Shown here one piece after another: positions 15,789 to 24,000 of a stretch of 26,724 nt of DNA. This DNA is from Ascoidea tarda (nom. inval.). Lineage: Eukaryota > Ascomycota > Saccharomycetes > Ascoideales > Ascoideaceae. Positions within the stretch are counted from its first letter, which is position 1, and each line of letters opens with the position of its first letter. The stretch is taken from the NCBI GenBank assembly GCA_030560485.1, contig JAKTTS010000189.1, positions 1 through 26,724 on the forward strand, written 5' to 3'. The notes under the pieces are model-generated. The model did not search any database. It had not been told where the DNA came from and worked only from the letters and a program-made list of their open reading frames with translations. Made by a program: the position numbers and the translations under genes.

Positions 15789-18293
15789 TTAATAGTCTTT
15801 AGTTAAATCATTGATGTATCTGATTTTATCTTTGTCGGAGAACCCATCATCATTTAAAAAGTTAAAAAGTATTATATCATTAAGAATCAATTTCGAAATG
15901 ATTCTTTGGGATTTGACTGTGATTTTACTGTCTATCACATAATTCATAACAATTTTCGTTAACTTATCAAAGGCATCGGAATTATTTAAGACAAATAAAT
16001 GTTGATATACACTATTTATCACAAATGGATCATTGTTGAAAGTATCGGAAAAAGCAGTTGTATTGGAAGAATTAGTGTAACCGTTACTAAAAGTACTGTT
16101 CAAACCATTCATAATATATTCTTTTCTACCATTCATATTGTTGTTGTTTAAAGTTCTAAAATTCCTTTGAGATTTTCTTTTTGTTATTCTATTGCCATTA
16201 TAAGTTGAGGGACGACGAGCAGATCCATTAGGAGGATTGCTGTTGTTGCGAATGTTATTTTTGTTGTTATTAGTAGTGTTATTAATATTATTGTTGTTAC
16301 TATTTCTATTGTAGCCACTCATTTCTAATAGGACATTATCATCTTCGTCTAGTTCGTCGTCGTCATCGTCATCATCATCATCATCAGCTATTATATCCTT
16401 GACAGAATCTCTTTTATCATCAGATTTCAAGGTTGGGTTTGAGATAGACGTGAGAGGTTGAATTTGAATTTGAAGAGAATTAGGTTTTGAGGTTGAGTTG
16501 GTAATTGGGTTTGGGTTGTTCTGTTGAAGATTTTGTTGGTCGTTATTAATATTTTGAATTGGAAACTGAAGCTGATTCTGGTTTTGAATTTGATTCTGAT
16601 TCTGATTTTGAATTCGATTTTGACTTTGATTTTGAATATTTTTGTTTTCGTTGTTGATAATTTGATTATTGTCATCATTGTCATCATCTTCATCATCGTC
16701 AGCGTAAAACTGTTTTTCTCTTGGAAGAGGAGGGGGGAGTTCATCTTCGTCTTCATCCTCGTCGTCAACATCATCATCGGCCAGATCATAATCGTAAGGA
16801 TTACTGTTTTGATTTTGAAAGTTGTCATTGTCATCATAAGAGTTTGGGTTGTCAGATATTGTGACGTTGTGGTTTAAAGGTTGGTTATAGATGAATTTAT
16901 CATATGAAACCAAGTAGTCACAAGCATGGGGAATGCAAAATTTTTTGACCCAGCTTTTTTTCCTTTGGTATTTTTTAACTACATCTTCATCTTCGATGAA
17001 TTTATTTAGAGCGAAATAATGGTCGACTTCGTAATAATCTAGATTGAAGCAGCCCTTTTTGTTTAACCATTTAAAGCCCTTTGCATTGTCCTTAATAAAT
17101 CTCCAGTAGGCGTGTTCATCTTTGAGGATTTTTAGGTGTTTTTTCAATTTAGTTTTATCAAATTTATTGACTTTAGCTTTCAAGGGAAAGGCCAAGTCCA
17201 ATTCTTTAGTGATTCTGTCCCAGCTATCTTTTGACCAGTCATTTTCGTTTTTTTCATAAAAGTTTTCACCGCTTTCTCTTATCAATAGGTTGATAAATAA
17301 GTCGTTCATTTCTTTTGACCATTTGGTGGCATCGATTGAAGAGCGGTCCAAAATAAAGGGGTTTAATGTGGTATCTTGAGGGCCTTGAGAGCCTGAGCTT
17401 TTTTTTATCATTGGTTTGGGGGATAGATCTTGGGATTTGTCATTTGAGTCATCATCAGAATTTGAGTTGTTTAAGTTGTTTGTGTTGTTTGAGCTATCCT
17501 GATTTTCTGGGATATTTGTGATATTTGGGGTGGGTGTGTTGATTGAGTCATTTTGAGCGTTTAATGGTTGTTGATCAATAGAATTGTCAAGAGATTTGGG
17601 AGAATTGATGATTTTTGAGATTTGGTTGTTTTGATTGTTTTGGTTGTTTTGATTGTTTTGATTGTTTTGATTGTTTTGGTCTTGATTGATTTGAATTGAT
17701 TGGTCATTATTGAGATTTTTGATATTTGATCCGTCATTTTTATTAAGGTTATCATTATTAGGTTCATTGTTGTTGTTGATATTTTCAATAGCCAAATTAT
17801 TCATGCTAGCCATATTACTGATATTATTGATGCTTATATTGTTTATATCCATATTGTTCATATTTAAATTGTTCATATGCATGTTGTTCATGCTGTTCAT
17901 ATGATTTATATGATTTATATGGTTGATATGGTTGATATGGTTTATATGGTTTATATTATTCATGTTATTCATGTTTATATCGTTTATGTTGTTTAAATCA
18001 TTTATGTCGTTAATATTGTTGATATTGAGATCATCATTGATGCCGTTATTGATACCAATGTTGAGATTGGGGTTGTTGTTGTAGTTGATATTTTGCTTCA
18101 AAGAAGAATTGATTGAGATGTGATTGTTATTTTGGATATTCATGTTGTGAAGATGATTATTGTGGTGAATTTGAATTTGGGATTGTATTTGGTTTTGGTT
18201 ATCGAGATCAGATTCAGAGGAGAAGGGGTCTTCTTTAACAAAGTCGTTGGAATCTGTAATTAAATCAGGTCTAGATGTCATTAGCATTGACAT
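15789..18293 (-). CDS. Myb/SANT-like domain regulator, Asn-rich
   Basis: An 834-aa protein, mostly low complexity, with one folded region. Residues about 320-440 match a Myb/SANT-like domain of the MADF-related type: TKWSKEMNDLFINLLIRES, DSWDRITKELDLAFPL, LKKHLKILKDEHAYW, GFKWLNKKGCFNLDYYEVD. Conserved Trp residues are present in each helix. Such domains bind DNA, so a transcriptional role is likely; the orthologue is not recognised. The N-terminal 300 residues are Asn-rich with IN-H and NNQ tandem repeats. The middle has Gln/Asn tracts and two runs of Asp/Glu (around 510-530 and 640-660). ATG 18293 is the first of several close Met codons. It is divergent from the complex I subunit gene across a 737-base promoter. 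Confidence 0.7.
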   Translation of the reverse strand: MSMLMTSRPDLITDSNDFVKEDPFSSESDLDNQNQIQSQIQIHHNNHLHNMNIQNNNHISINSSLKQNINYNNNPNLNIGINNGINDDLNINNINDINDLNNINDINMNNMNNINHINHINHINHINHINHMNSMNNMHMNNLNMNNMDINNISINNISNMASMNNLAIENINNNNEPNNDNLNKNDGSNIKNLNNDQSIQINQDQNNQNNQNNQNNQNNQNNQISKIINSPKSLDNSIDQQPLNAQNDSINTPTPNITNIPENQDSSNNTNNLNNSNSDDDSNDKSQDLSPKPMIKKSSGSQGPQDTTLNPFILDRSSIDATKWSKEMNDLFINLLIRESGENFYEKNENDWSKDSWDRITKELDLAFPLKAKVNKFDKTKLKKHLKILKDEHAYWRFIKDNAKGFKWLNKKGCFNLDYYEVDHYFALNKFIEDEDVVKKYQRKKSWVKKFCIPHACDYLVSYDKFIYNQPLNHNVTISDNPNSYDDNDNFQNQNSNPYDYDLADDDVDDEDEDEDELPPPLPREKQFYADDDEDDDNDDNNQIINNENKNIQNQSQNRIQNQNQNQIQNQNQLQFPIQNINNDQQNLQQNNPNPITNSTSKPNSLQIQIQPLTSISNPTLKSDDKRDSVKDIIADDDDDDDDDDELDEDDNVLLEMSGYNRNSNNNNINNTTNNNKNNIRNNSNPPNGSARRPSTYNGNRITKRKSQRNFRTLNNNNMNGRKEYIMNGLNSTFSNGYTNSSNTTAFSDTFNNDPFVINSVYQHLFVLNNSDAFDKLTKIVMNYVIDSKITVKSQRIISKLILNDIILFNFLNDDGFSDKDKIRYINDLTKDY
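17624..17680. repeat. 9-base coding repeat (NNQ)n
   Basis: About six units of TTGTTTTGA/G (+ strand) encode Gln-Asn-Asn triplets in the N-terminal region of the Myb/SANT-like protein. Confidence 0.85.
17900..17960. repeat. 9-base coding repeat (INH)n
   Basis: Units of ATATGGTTG or ATATGGTTT type (+ strand) encode about five Ile-Asn-His triplets, continuing into Met-Asn-rich variants, in the same protein. Period-3 Asn with Ile/Met may form regular packing. It could equally be replication slippage. Confidence 0.8.
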
Positions 18294-18670
18294 GATAGTG
18301 GCAAGAGAGGGAAAGCAATGTGGCGAAGCAAATATGGGAGGAAAGCCAGGAGAGCAAGCAGCAGAGAGAAGAGACGAGAGAAAAGAGACGAGAGAAGCTC
18401 GGGCTGGAACAAGAGAAGAAGGTAGAAAAGATGCTGAAAAAGGGAGAACGAAGTAGATGAGTCGAAGAAGAAGAAAATATCAAGAGCAAAAAAAAAGCCA
18501 AAAGAAACCAGGGTGTTTCATGCAGTGGGAGAGAAGGAAGAGAGAGAGAAGAGAAGAGCAAGAAAAAGATGGAAAAAACAGAAGAAAGAAAAACAAGAAG
18601 GCGAAGGGGAAAACAGGGAGTATTTATAAGTTTTTCGGAGCAGCAACAGGACAGGAAAGAGAGAAGCCAT
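18294..18670. promoter_or_regulatory. Long purine/pyrimidine-skewed leader of the Myb/SANT-like gene
   Basis: The + strand is overwhelmingly A/G for about 370 bases, so the transcribed sense of the minus-strand gene is C/T-rich, typical of yeast promoters and leaders. On the minus strand a TATAAATA box lies at 18628-18621, about 330 bases before the ATG. That predicts a long pyrimidine-rich 5' UTR. Frames open in this stretch are a by-product of the skew. Confidence 0.5.
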
Positions 18671-18908
18671 AGTGAGGATCGAAACAGAGCAGACGGGAAA
18701 GAGCTGTGGAACTTAAAGAATTTGGTGACTGCTCTCCAGAAGGGAGCTTCTCGCTGGAGCTGCTGCACCGTTTCCACCACCGCGGGCCTCCCCAGCGGCT
18801 GTTCCGCCCCAGCGTTCGGGCGCGCACCCCGCAGACATCTGCATGTACTAGTCCCCGTATCTAGACCCTTGGTGCTGGACCCCTCAGCTGCGCAGACCCT
18901 GGCGCTGG

Positions 18909-18913
18909 CCAAT
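18909..18913 (+). promoter_or_regulatory. CCAAT box of the complex I subunit gene
   Basis: GGCCAATCGCGC lies 118 bases before the ATG at 19031, inside a GC-rich island (about 18760-18915). CCAAT is the Hap2/3/5 complex core, which controls respiratory genes in yeasts; binding is inferred. Confidence 0.5.
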
Positions 18914-19030
18914 CGCGCAAGCACAAAAGTAAGCGCCCACTGGCCCAACTTCTCCAGCACCAATTTCTCCAGCTTCTCCAGCTTCTCCAAATTTCCTTTT
19001 GCCACCTCAAGACGCTACCACTTTCTCACC

Positions 19031-19352
19031 ATGGCTGGACATGACGATGGACACCACCGTAAGTTAGCCCCAACACTCCTCTTCTCACCCACAGCGCTCT
19101 CTACTGACACAATTGCTCTCTCCAGTCTTGCACAAGGATGCTGCTTTTGAAAGGTTCTACAAGTACAGAGAGAATTATGGCCAGATCTTCAGAATGACCA
19201 AGGGAGCAGCAAAAACCAACTTGATCTGGATGGGCCTCTTTCCTGCTGCTCTCATTTACATTGCTGCAAAGACCGATGGCTGGAGCGACTATGTTCCCGC
19301 CAGCAGAAGAACTGCTCCAATTTTCAAAGAATATGTTCCAAAGGACTTCTGA
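19031..19352 (+). CDS. Complex I accessory subunit, B15/NDUFB4 (NB5M)-like, one intron
   Basis: Exon 1 (19031-19058) encodes MAGHDDGHH plus one base; exon 2 (19126-19352) completes an 84-aa protein. The intron of 67 bases has GTAAGT at its 5' end, a branch-like CTACTGAC at 19101-19108 and CCAG at its 3' end. The product has a short His-rich start, AAFERFYKYRENYGQIFRMT, one membrane segment LIWMGLFPAALIYIAAKTDG, and a basic tail YVPASRRTAPIFKEY. This is the layout of the small single-span NADH dehydrogenase accessory subunit of fungi. It is a structural protein of the inner membrane with no catalytic residues. The CCAAT box fits a respiratory gene. The family call is from pattern memory; another small complex I subunit is the main alternative. 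Confidence 0.65.
19059..19125 (+). other. Spliceosomal intron, 67 bases
   Basis: GTAAGT (19059-19064) is the donor, CTACTGAC holds the branch adenosine at 19107, and CCAG ends at 19125, 18 bases later. Joining gives one frame (…HH|LLHKDAAFE). Without splicing the upstream frame runs on only to a stop near 19148. This is the only intron I can support in the window. An early position is typical for yeast. Confidence 0.85.
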
Positions 19353-19621
19353 TCCAACCACAAACACTTCACTGCCATTTTAATTAGAATTTATATCTTA
19401 TAATCAATTTAATGTACCATCTAATTACTTTTTCACTCTAGCATTCTGCTCTCTATTCTTTGTCTTTCATATTCACCACCAATAAATTACATTTCTTATT
19501 TTCTCAAATCGAATTCAACCCCATCGAAAACCCCATTATCATCACCGGAATATTTATTCGTTTATTTCTTTATTTACCAAGTCTATGTACTTACAATGTA
19601 TATCTTTTTTTTTTCATATAC
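19353..19621. other. Convergent intergenic region
   Basis: This is 269 bases between the complex I subunit stop and the BOL3 stop, C/T-rich on the + strand with T runs. I see no gene, repeat or RNA in it. Confidence 0.6.
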
Positions 19622-20080
19622 TTAGTCTTGAGTTGCCTTTGTCTTTAATTGTAAGCCATGCCATTTGGCAATATCCTCTTTCAAAAACTCATTCACCATT
19701 CTATGTTGTTTGATCATTGTTATCCCTCGGAATTTCCTCGATGAAATATCAATTATAAACATTGTTCCACATCCTCCTGATATATCCATAACATCTAATA
19801 AATCTGGTTCAAACTCTTTTTTCAATCGAAAGTAGAGTTCCTTTTCATACTCTCCCATTTCCTCAAGTTTTTTCTCTTCATGTTCAACATCTTTACTTAC
19901 CTTACCACTAGAAAACATCCTTATACCGTTATTAATACTAATGTAACCATTATTAATATATTTATTATTAAATTGACTAAAACTGTTCTCAATACTGATT
20001 TTCCACTGTGTTTGTATCATTAATGGCCTTCTAATAATCACAACCCTCAGTAGTCCTTTCATTATTTCCTTTCGAATCAT
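19622..20080 (-). CDS. BOL3: BolA-like mitochondrial iron-sulfur factor Bol3
   Basis: Bol3 is the mitochondrial BolA protein that helps pass [4Fe-4S] clusters, with Nfu1 and Grx5, to client enzymes such as lipoate synthase and succinate dehydrogenase. The C-terminal 80 residues are the BolA domain: LYFRLKKEFEPDLLDVMDIS, then GGCGTMFIIDISSRKFRG with the cluster-linked Cys, and KQHRMVNEFLKEDI with the conserved His, ending WHGLQLKTKA. The N-terminal 65 residues are basic (RKEIMKGLLRVVIIRRP) and serve as a presequence. The total of 152 aa is slightly longer than yeast Bol3. ATG 20080 is used; Met codons at positions 7 and 21 could also initiate. One CTG codon occurs at codon 11, in the presequence. 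Confidence 0.93.
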   Translation of the reverse strand: MIRKEIMKGLLRVVIIRRPLMIQTQWKISIENSFSQFNNKYINNGYISINNGIRMFSSGKVSKDVEHEEKKLEEMGEYEKELYFRLKKEFEPDLLDVMDISGGCGTMFIIDISSRKFRGITMIKQHRMVNEFLKEDIAKWHGLQLKTKATQD

Positions 20081-21110
20081 CTTATATCCGATCTAAATCT
20101 CTTCTATCTGCTACCAAATAATATTTTTCCCACAATCTTTCGATATTTCTCGCCTCTTTTCGCTTTTCTTCGAATTAAATTATTTCAATTAATAATTAAC
20201 TTAATCATCTTCAATCCATCCATAATATTCCGTTCTTATCCGCTTACTCACATCGCTCGCAATCGGTGCTGCGGGCCTTTAAAAAAAACCCTAAAAACTT
20301 TTCCATCTATCAATCTTAATGACTACTCAATTTCTCATGTTTCATGCTCCATGCTCCATATTTACGAATACTACTTCAAAATCCTCTCTATCAGTTCACT
20401 TCACTTCACTTCATTTCCCACTTCTCCATTCAATTATCATATAACCAACGTAAGTCTTATTTAAATTCTTTTTTTTCTAAAACATTTGCCAGAATTTTAG
20501 TCAGGACACTGATCTTATTGTGTTTTTATTATTTTAATTGCCAATCAATCATGATTCTTTGTCTGTTACAGTTCTGGAAGATCAATTTCAATACCTAGGA
20601 ACCGATCTGAATAATTGTTCTAATTATTTCAACTGGTTATAATTTTTCTTTGTTTTAAAGAGAAATTTTCCTTTATTGATTCAATTTTTTTTGTGAGTTG
20701 AATATTGATTGTTTTTATTAACGCTGATATTATTCTTAGTAAAAAAATTGTCATTTTACTTCTACATTTCTACATCACTATAACTACTTCATAATTTACT
20801 ACTCATACTCTACTTTTAATTTACTGTTCATTTACTAACATTTTATTTTAATTAATCAAGATTCTTACTTCAAAAAAAAGTAAAGATGATTTAAAATAAT
20901 TGGAATAATGTAAGGTTTTTTATCTTTTTTTATTACCTTTTTATCTTCTTTATTTACCTATGTAATGTCTTTTATCTATAGCTTATATATATGTCACACC
21001 ATTTAATAAATTTAATGTCAAAAAAAAGAAAAAAAGTTAAAATAATAATCAAATGCCTATACAGGGAATATTAATAATACTATTATAAAATATCACAAAA
21101 CAATCTTAGT
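20081..21110. other. 1-kb stretch without a supportable gene
   Basis: This lies between the BOL3 start and the CIR1 stop. A less AT-rich patch at 20240-20280 may be the BOL3 promoter. A donor-like ACGTAAGTC near 20448 and a perfect branch-type TACTAAC near 20833 occur, but no acceptor and coding exon pair convinces. An 84-codon frame at 20344-20598 resembles nothing. I found no tRNA or snoRNA signature by eye. Confidence 0.5.
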
Positions 21111-21893
21111 TTATAATAGCTTTTTCTCTTGTAGTTTCTCAATAAGTTCATCAACAGAACTAACTTTTATACCCGGTTGTTTTTGAACAGGTTCTTCAAT
21201 TTTTAGAATTTTCAACTTATTCTCTAAATTTATACCCAAATCTCCAACTTTAAGTTTCTCTAAAGGTTTTTTTTTAGCCTTCATAATATTGGGCAAAGTA
21301 GCAAATCTGGGTTCGTTTAATCTCAAGTCTGTGGTGATAATCAATGGCAATTTGGCATTAACAATATCTTCACCACCATCAATCTCTCTAGTTATATTGA
21401 TCGAATTGTCACTGGGACTTAATTCAACCTTTGCAGCGTTCGTCGCTTGGGGCCAATTTAACAAACCAGCTAGCATCTGTCCAGTTTGATTTGAGTCATC
21501 GTCGATGGACTGTTTTCCTAGTATGATTAAATTTGAATTATTCTTTTCAACGATTTTTTTCAAGATTTTAGCGATGATAAGAGGTTCTAATTCCCTTTCC
21601 TTTTCAGAGGTTTCAATTAAAGTTGAAGAATCAATACCCTTTGCCATTGAACTTCTCAAGATATCTTGAGATTTTAAAGGACCAATTGAAACAGCGTGAA
21701 CAGCATCGACTAAGTCAGCGTTCTTTTCACGAATGCGAACAGCTTCTTCAACAGCAATATCGCAAAATGGGTTTATACTAAATTTAACACCAGTAGTTAT
21801 AATTCCATCATTGGTCTTATTGATTCTTGGTTTAAGTTGGTAATCAAGGACTCTCTTTATGGGAACTAGGATTCTTAGTTTATTGGAAGACAT
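21111..21893 (-). CDS. CIR1: Electron transfer flavoprotein beta subunit, Cir1-like
   Basis: The beta subunit pairs with the alpha subunit (Aim45 in yeast) to carry electrons from mitochondrial dehydrogenases to ETF-ubiquinone oxidoreductase. The 260-aa length matches the family (about 255-261). Seen: the N-terminal LRILVPIKRVLDYQLKPRI, INPFCDIAVEEAVRIRE, the AMP/FAD-binding ILGKQSIDDDSNQTGQMLAG, and the signature-like LPLIITTDLRLNEPRFATLP followed by IMKAKKKPLEKL. No cleavable presequence is obvious, as is usual for ETF-beta. ATG 21893 is the first start. It is divergent from SPC24 over 411 bases. No CTG codon was found when read by eye. Confidence 0.96.
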   Translation of the reverse strand: MSSNKLRILVPIKRVLDYQLKPRINKTNDGIITTGVKFSINPFCDIAVEEAVRIREKNADLVDAVHAVSIGPLKSQDILRSSMAKGIDSSTLIETSEKERELEPLIIAKILKKIVEKNNSNLIILGKQSIDDDSNQTGQMLAGLLNWPQATNAAKVELSPSDNSINITREIDGGEDIVNAKLPLIITTDLRLNEPRFATLPNIMKAKKKPLEKLKVGDLGINLENKLKILKIEEPVQKQPGIKVSSVDELIEKLQEKKLL

Positions 21894-22104
21894 GTTTAAT
21901 TAACGCAATAGAAGATCTTTAATAGAATAATTTAATAAGTGAAATCAAAAAAAAAAAAAACATTAAATGTTGTTGTTTTTTTTGGTTTTTGTTTACCGTA
22001 ACGATTCCTTAGTTAACAAGCCATGTAACTTTAGCTTTTAAATGGGGGATGATTTGAAAAATTTCGGGTTGGTTAAAAAAAAACGACTGGAAAACAAACC
22101 CCAT

Positions 22105-22110
22105 CACGTG
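22105..22110. promoter_or_regulatory. TCACGTG (Cbf1-type) site between CIR1 and SPC24
   Basis: ATCACGTGCG lies 212 bases upstream of CIR1 and 195 bases upstream of SPC24, central in their shared promoter. A TCCGGA palindrome follows at 22123-22128. Cbf1 binding is inferred from the core TCACGTG. Confidence 0.5.
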
Positions 22111-22256
22111 CGCTGGACAATGTCCGGAATGGGATTGTTTTTATTTTTAAAGAGAAAGAGTGAGAAGAGACAAAAAATGGTGGAAAAAAAAGAGAGTTTA
22201 GCAGGGAAAATTGATAGTGTAGTAAAAGGAGCCAAAGGAAAGAAGAAAAATAAATT

Positions 22257-22300
22257 ACATTAAATTAAATTAAATTAAATTAAATTAAATTAAATTAAAT
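22257..22300. repeat. (TAAAT)n pentanucleotide repeat abutting the SPC24 start
   Basis: About eight TAAAT/ATTAA units run up to 4 bases before the SPC24 ATG at 22305, so they form the immediate leader. They supply the A-rich context that yeast start codons prefer. Confidence 0.9.
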
Positions 22301-22304
22301 CAAG

Positions 22305-22925
22305 ATGATTAGTAGGAATAATGGGTTAACAGAATTGTTGACCTCGACGACAGATGGGTTTGAGATAGACGATGATAGTAAATTACTTGATAAGATCCGG
22401 ATTAATTTAAAGAAATATGAGGAGCAGTATGAGAAACAGTTAAGGGTAAAACAAGATAAGAATAAAGCGATTGAGCAAGAGATCAATGAGACAAAGAAAC
22501 GAATTGAAAGTTTGGAAAAGTCGGAAGAGATAAAGAAGTTGCTGAATGAGATTAATAAAATGAACTCAAGTAAATTTGAGACAGCAAAGAATATTAGTAG
22601 TTTGACAAATGATATAAATACGTTAAACATTCAGTACCAGAATATAAAGGAGGAGAGGATACGATTGAATGAGGAGGCTGATAATTTTTTAGAGGACAGT
22701 ATAAATAATAATCCGGATTCTACAGTGTTAAAGTTGAATTTTTATAAGAATTTGGGATTAATCATTCAAGATAATAAGAATAATCAAGAGAATCGAGATG
22801 ATATTGATTTAATTATTGTGAATCAGTCAGAGAATAAAAATTCAACTACAACGTTAACAATCGGAAAAGATAAAAAGGGATTGAGCGATTATTTTATAAC
22901 CAACTATATTTGGGAGAACATATAA
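22305..22925 (+). CDS. SPC24: Ndc80 complex kinetochore subunit Spc24
   Basis: Spc24 pairs with Spc25 at the inner end of the Ndc80 complex and docks it to Mis12/CENP-T. The 206-aa length is close to the 213 aa of the baker's yeast protein. Residues about 25-125 are a heptad-rich coiled coil (KLLDKIRINLKKYEEQYEKQ, IEQEINETKKRIESLEK). The C-terminal globular (RWD) domain has the family pattern STVLKLNFYKNLGLIIQD and ends LSDYFITNYIWENI, which aligns well with the yeast LSDFYKTKYIWERL ending. An Asn/Asp-rich loop (about 155-180) lies inside the RWD region. One CTG codon (22542-22544, codon 80) falls in the coiled coil. ATG 22305 follows the TAAAT repeat. Confidence 0.9.
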   Translation: MISRNNGLTELLTSTTDGFEIDDDSKLLDKIRINLKKYEEQYEKQLRVKQDKNKAIEQEINETKKRIESLEKSEEIKKLLNEINKMNSSKFETAKNISSLTNDINTLNIQYQNIKEERIRLNEEADNFLEDSINNNPDSTVLKLNFYKNLGLIIQDNKNNQENRDDIDLIIVNQSENKNSTTTLTIGKDKKGLSDYFITNYIWENI

Positions 22926-23112
22926 ACGAGAAGGTAATTGATAGTTATTAGATATTTATTTTATGTATAAATTAATGAATAATGAAAAGTATAATATAAA
23001 AGATAATAAAAAAAACGTAATAACAGTGAAACAGTGGTGTAAAAAAAAAAAAAGAACTAGAGTAGAGAAGAAATAAAAGTATAAAATATTGATAGTAAAT
23101 TATAGATTAAAT

Positions 23113-23670
23113 TTAAATTGAGGCAGCATCAGGACCTATGGTTGGGTTTTTGATAAATTTATCTCTTTTGTTTCTGTAGTCCTTTACTGCACTCTTAATG
23201 GCATCTTCGGCGAGCATTGAACAGTGTAATTTGACGGGGGGTAGAGATAATTCCTTTGCAATGAGAGTATTTTTGATTTCCAAAGCATCGTTAATATTTT
23301 TTCCACGAATCAATTCAGTTGCAAAACTAGAGCTTGCTATGGCAGAACCACAGCCAAAAGTTTTAAACTTGACGTCCTCTATAATCCCGTCATCGCTGAC
23401 TTTAATTTGCAATCTCATAACATCACCACAGGCTGGAGCACCAACTAGACCAGTACCGACATTGGGGGAGTTTTTGTCTAGAGAGCCAACGTTTCTTGGG
23501 TTTTGGTAGTGGTCTATGACTTTTGGATGGTAGCTTCTCTTGAATTGGTTAAATTGGGTGAGTATTATAGGTTTGACTGATCTGGAGGCTATTTGTGGTT
23601 TGACGATAAAAGAAGAAAGCAAAGCAGATTGCGAAGATAAAGAGGTTATTAATCTCTTAGCTGGAAACAT
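23113..23670 (-). CDS. ISU1: Mitochondrial iron-sulfur cluster scaffold Isu1
   Basis: Isu1 is the scaffold on which Nfs1-Isd11, frataxin and ferredoxin build [2Fe-2S] clusters. The 185-aa protein has a Ser/Arg presequence (1-45), then the IscU core starting RSYHPKVIDHYQNPRNVGSL. The three cluster cysteines sit in APACGDVM, FKTFGCGSAIASSS and KLHCSML; the last Cys is residue 150. LPPVK at 143-147 is the Ssq1 (Hsp70) recognition motif. Length and motifs are standard. I use ATG 23670 (MFPAKRLITSL); the frame continues upstream, but through the TATA box and promoter, so it is not coding. ISU2-type paralogues exist only after the Saccharomyces genome duplication, so one gene is expected. Confidence 0.97.
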   Translation of the reverse strand: MFPAKRLITSLSSQSALLSSFIVKPQIASRSVKPIILTQFNQFKRSYHPKVIDHYQNPRNVGSLDKNSPNVGTGLVGAPACGDVMRLQIKVSDDGIIEDVKFKTFGCGSAIASSSFATELIRGKNINDALEIKNTLIAKELSLPPVKLHCSMLAEDAIKSAVKDYRNKRDKFIKNPTIGPDAASI

Positions 23671-23885
23671 TGTGACAAGTGTGGATTGCAGGGTGTGGAT
23701 AATGTAGAGTAGACTATCAATTGAAGACTGAAGATTGGAGTGAAGAGTGAAATAACAGAAGAAAAATGCAAAGTGGTGAGGGTGTAGAAGACACAAGAAG
23801 TATGAAAGACACAAGGGGGGAGGATGAGAGATGAAGAGAGGAAAAGTGCAAAAAATCTTAAACACAGGAAAGGAAAAAGATAGCC

Positions 23886-23893
23886 TATATATA
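23886..23893 (-). promoter_or_regulatory. TATATATA box of ISU1
   Basis: CCTATATATATGG lies about 215 bases before the ISU1 ATG, preceding a purine-skewed + strand (C/T-rich in sense) leader. The spacing suggests a 5' UTR of roughly 100-180 bases. Confidence 0.55.
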
Positions 23894-23992
23894 TGGTTGA
23901 GTGCACTCGTCGTAGCAGGTGAAAAATTGACAGTCATAGTTTTTGCTGAGAGACCCACGTCCTCAGGATCCACTGCTAATTTGCCCATTTTC

Positions 23993-23997
23993 ATTGG
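23993..23997 (-). promoter_or_regulatory. CCAAT box upstream of ISU1
   Basis: ATTGG on the + strand reads CCAAT toward ISU1, about 100 bases upstream of its TATA box. A second CCAAT on the + strand is at 24280-24284. The CCAAT-binding complex with Hap4-like or Hap43/HapX-type partners controls respiration and iron-using genes in ascomycetes; applying this here is inference. Confidence 0.5.
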
Positions 23998-24000
23998 GCC

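Noticed and set aside
18271-19005. 244-codon minus-strand open frame over the Myb/complex I promoter
   Set aside because: Its Ser/Leu/Phe-rich composition is what a pyrimidine-skewed leader produces. It overlaps the TATA and CCAAT elements and matches nothing.
20344-20598. 84-codon open frame
   Set aside because: Phe/Leu/Ser composition typical of T-rich intergenic DNA; no recognisable motif or context.
22042-22263. 73-codon basic open frame between CIR1 and SPC24
   Set aside because: It lies across the Cbf1-type site and shared promoter, is Lys-rich from A-runs, and resembles no family.
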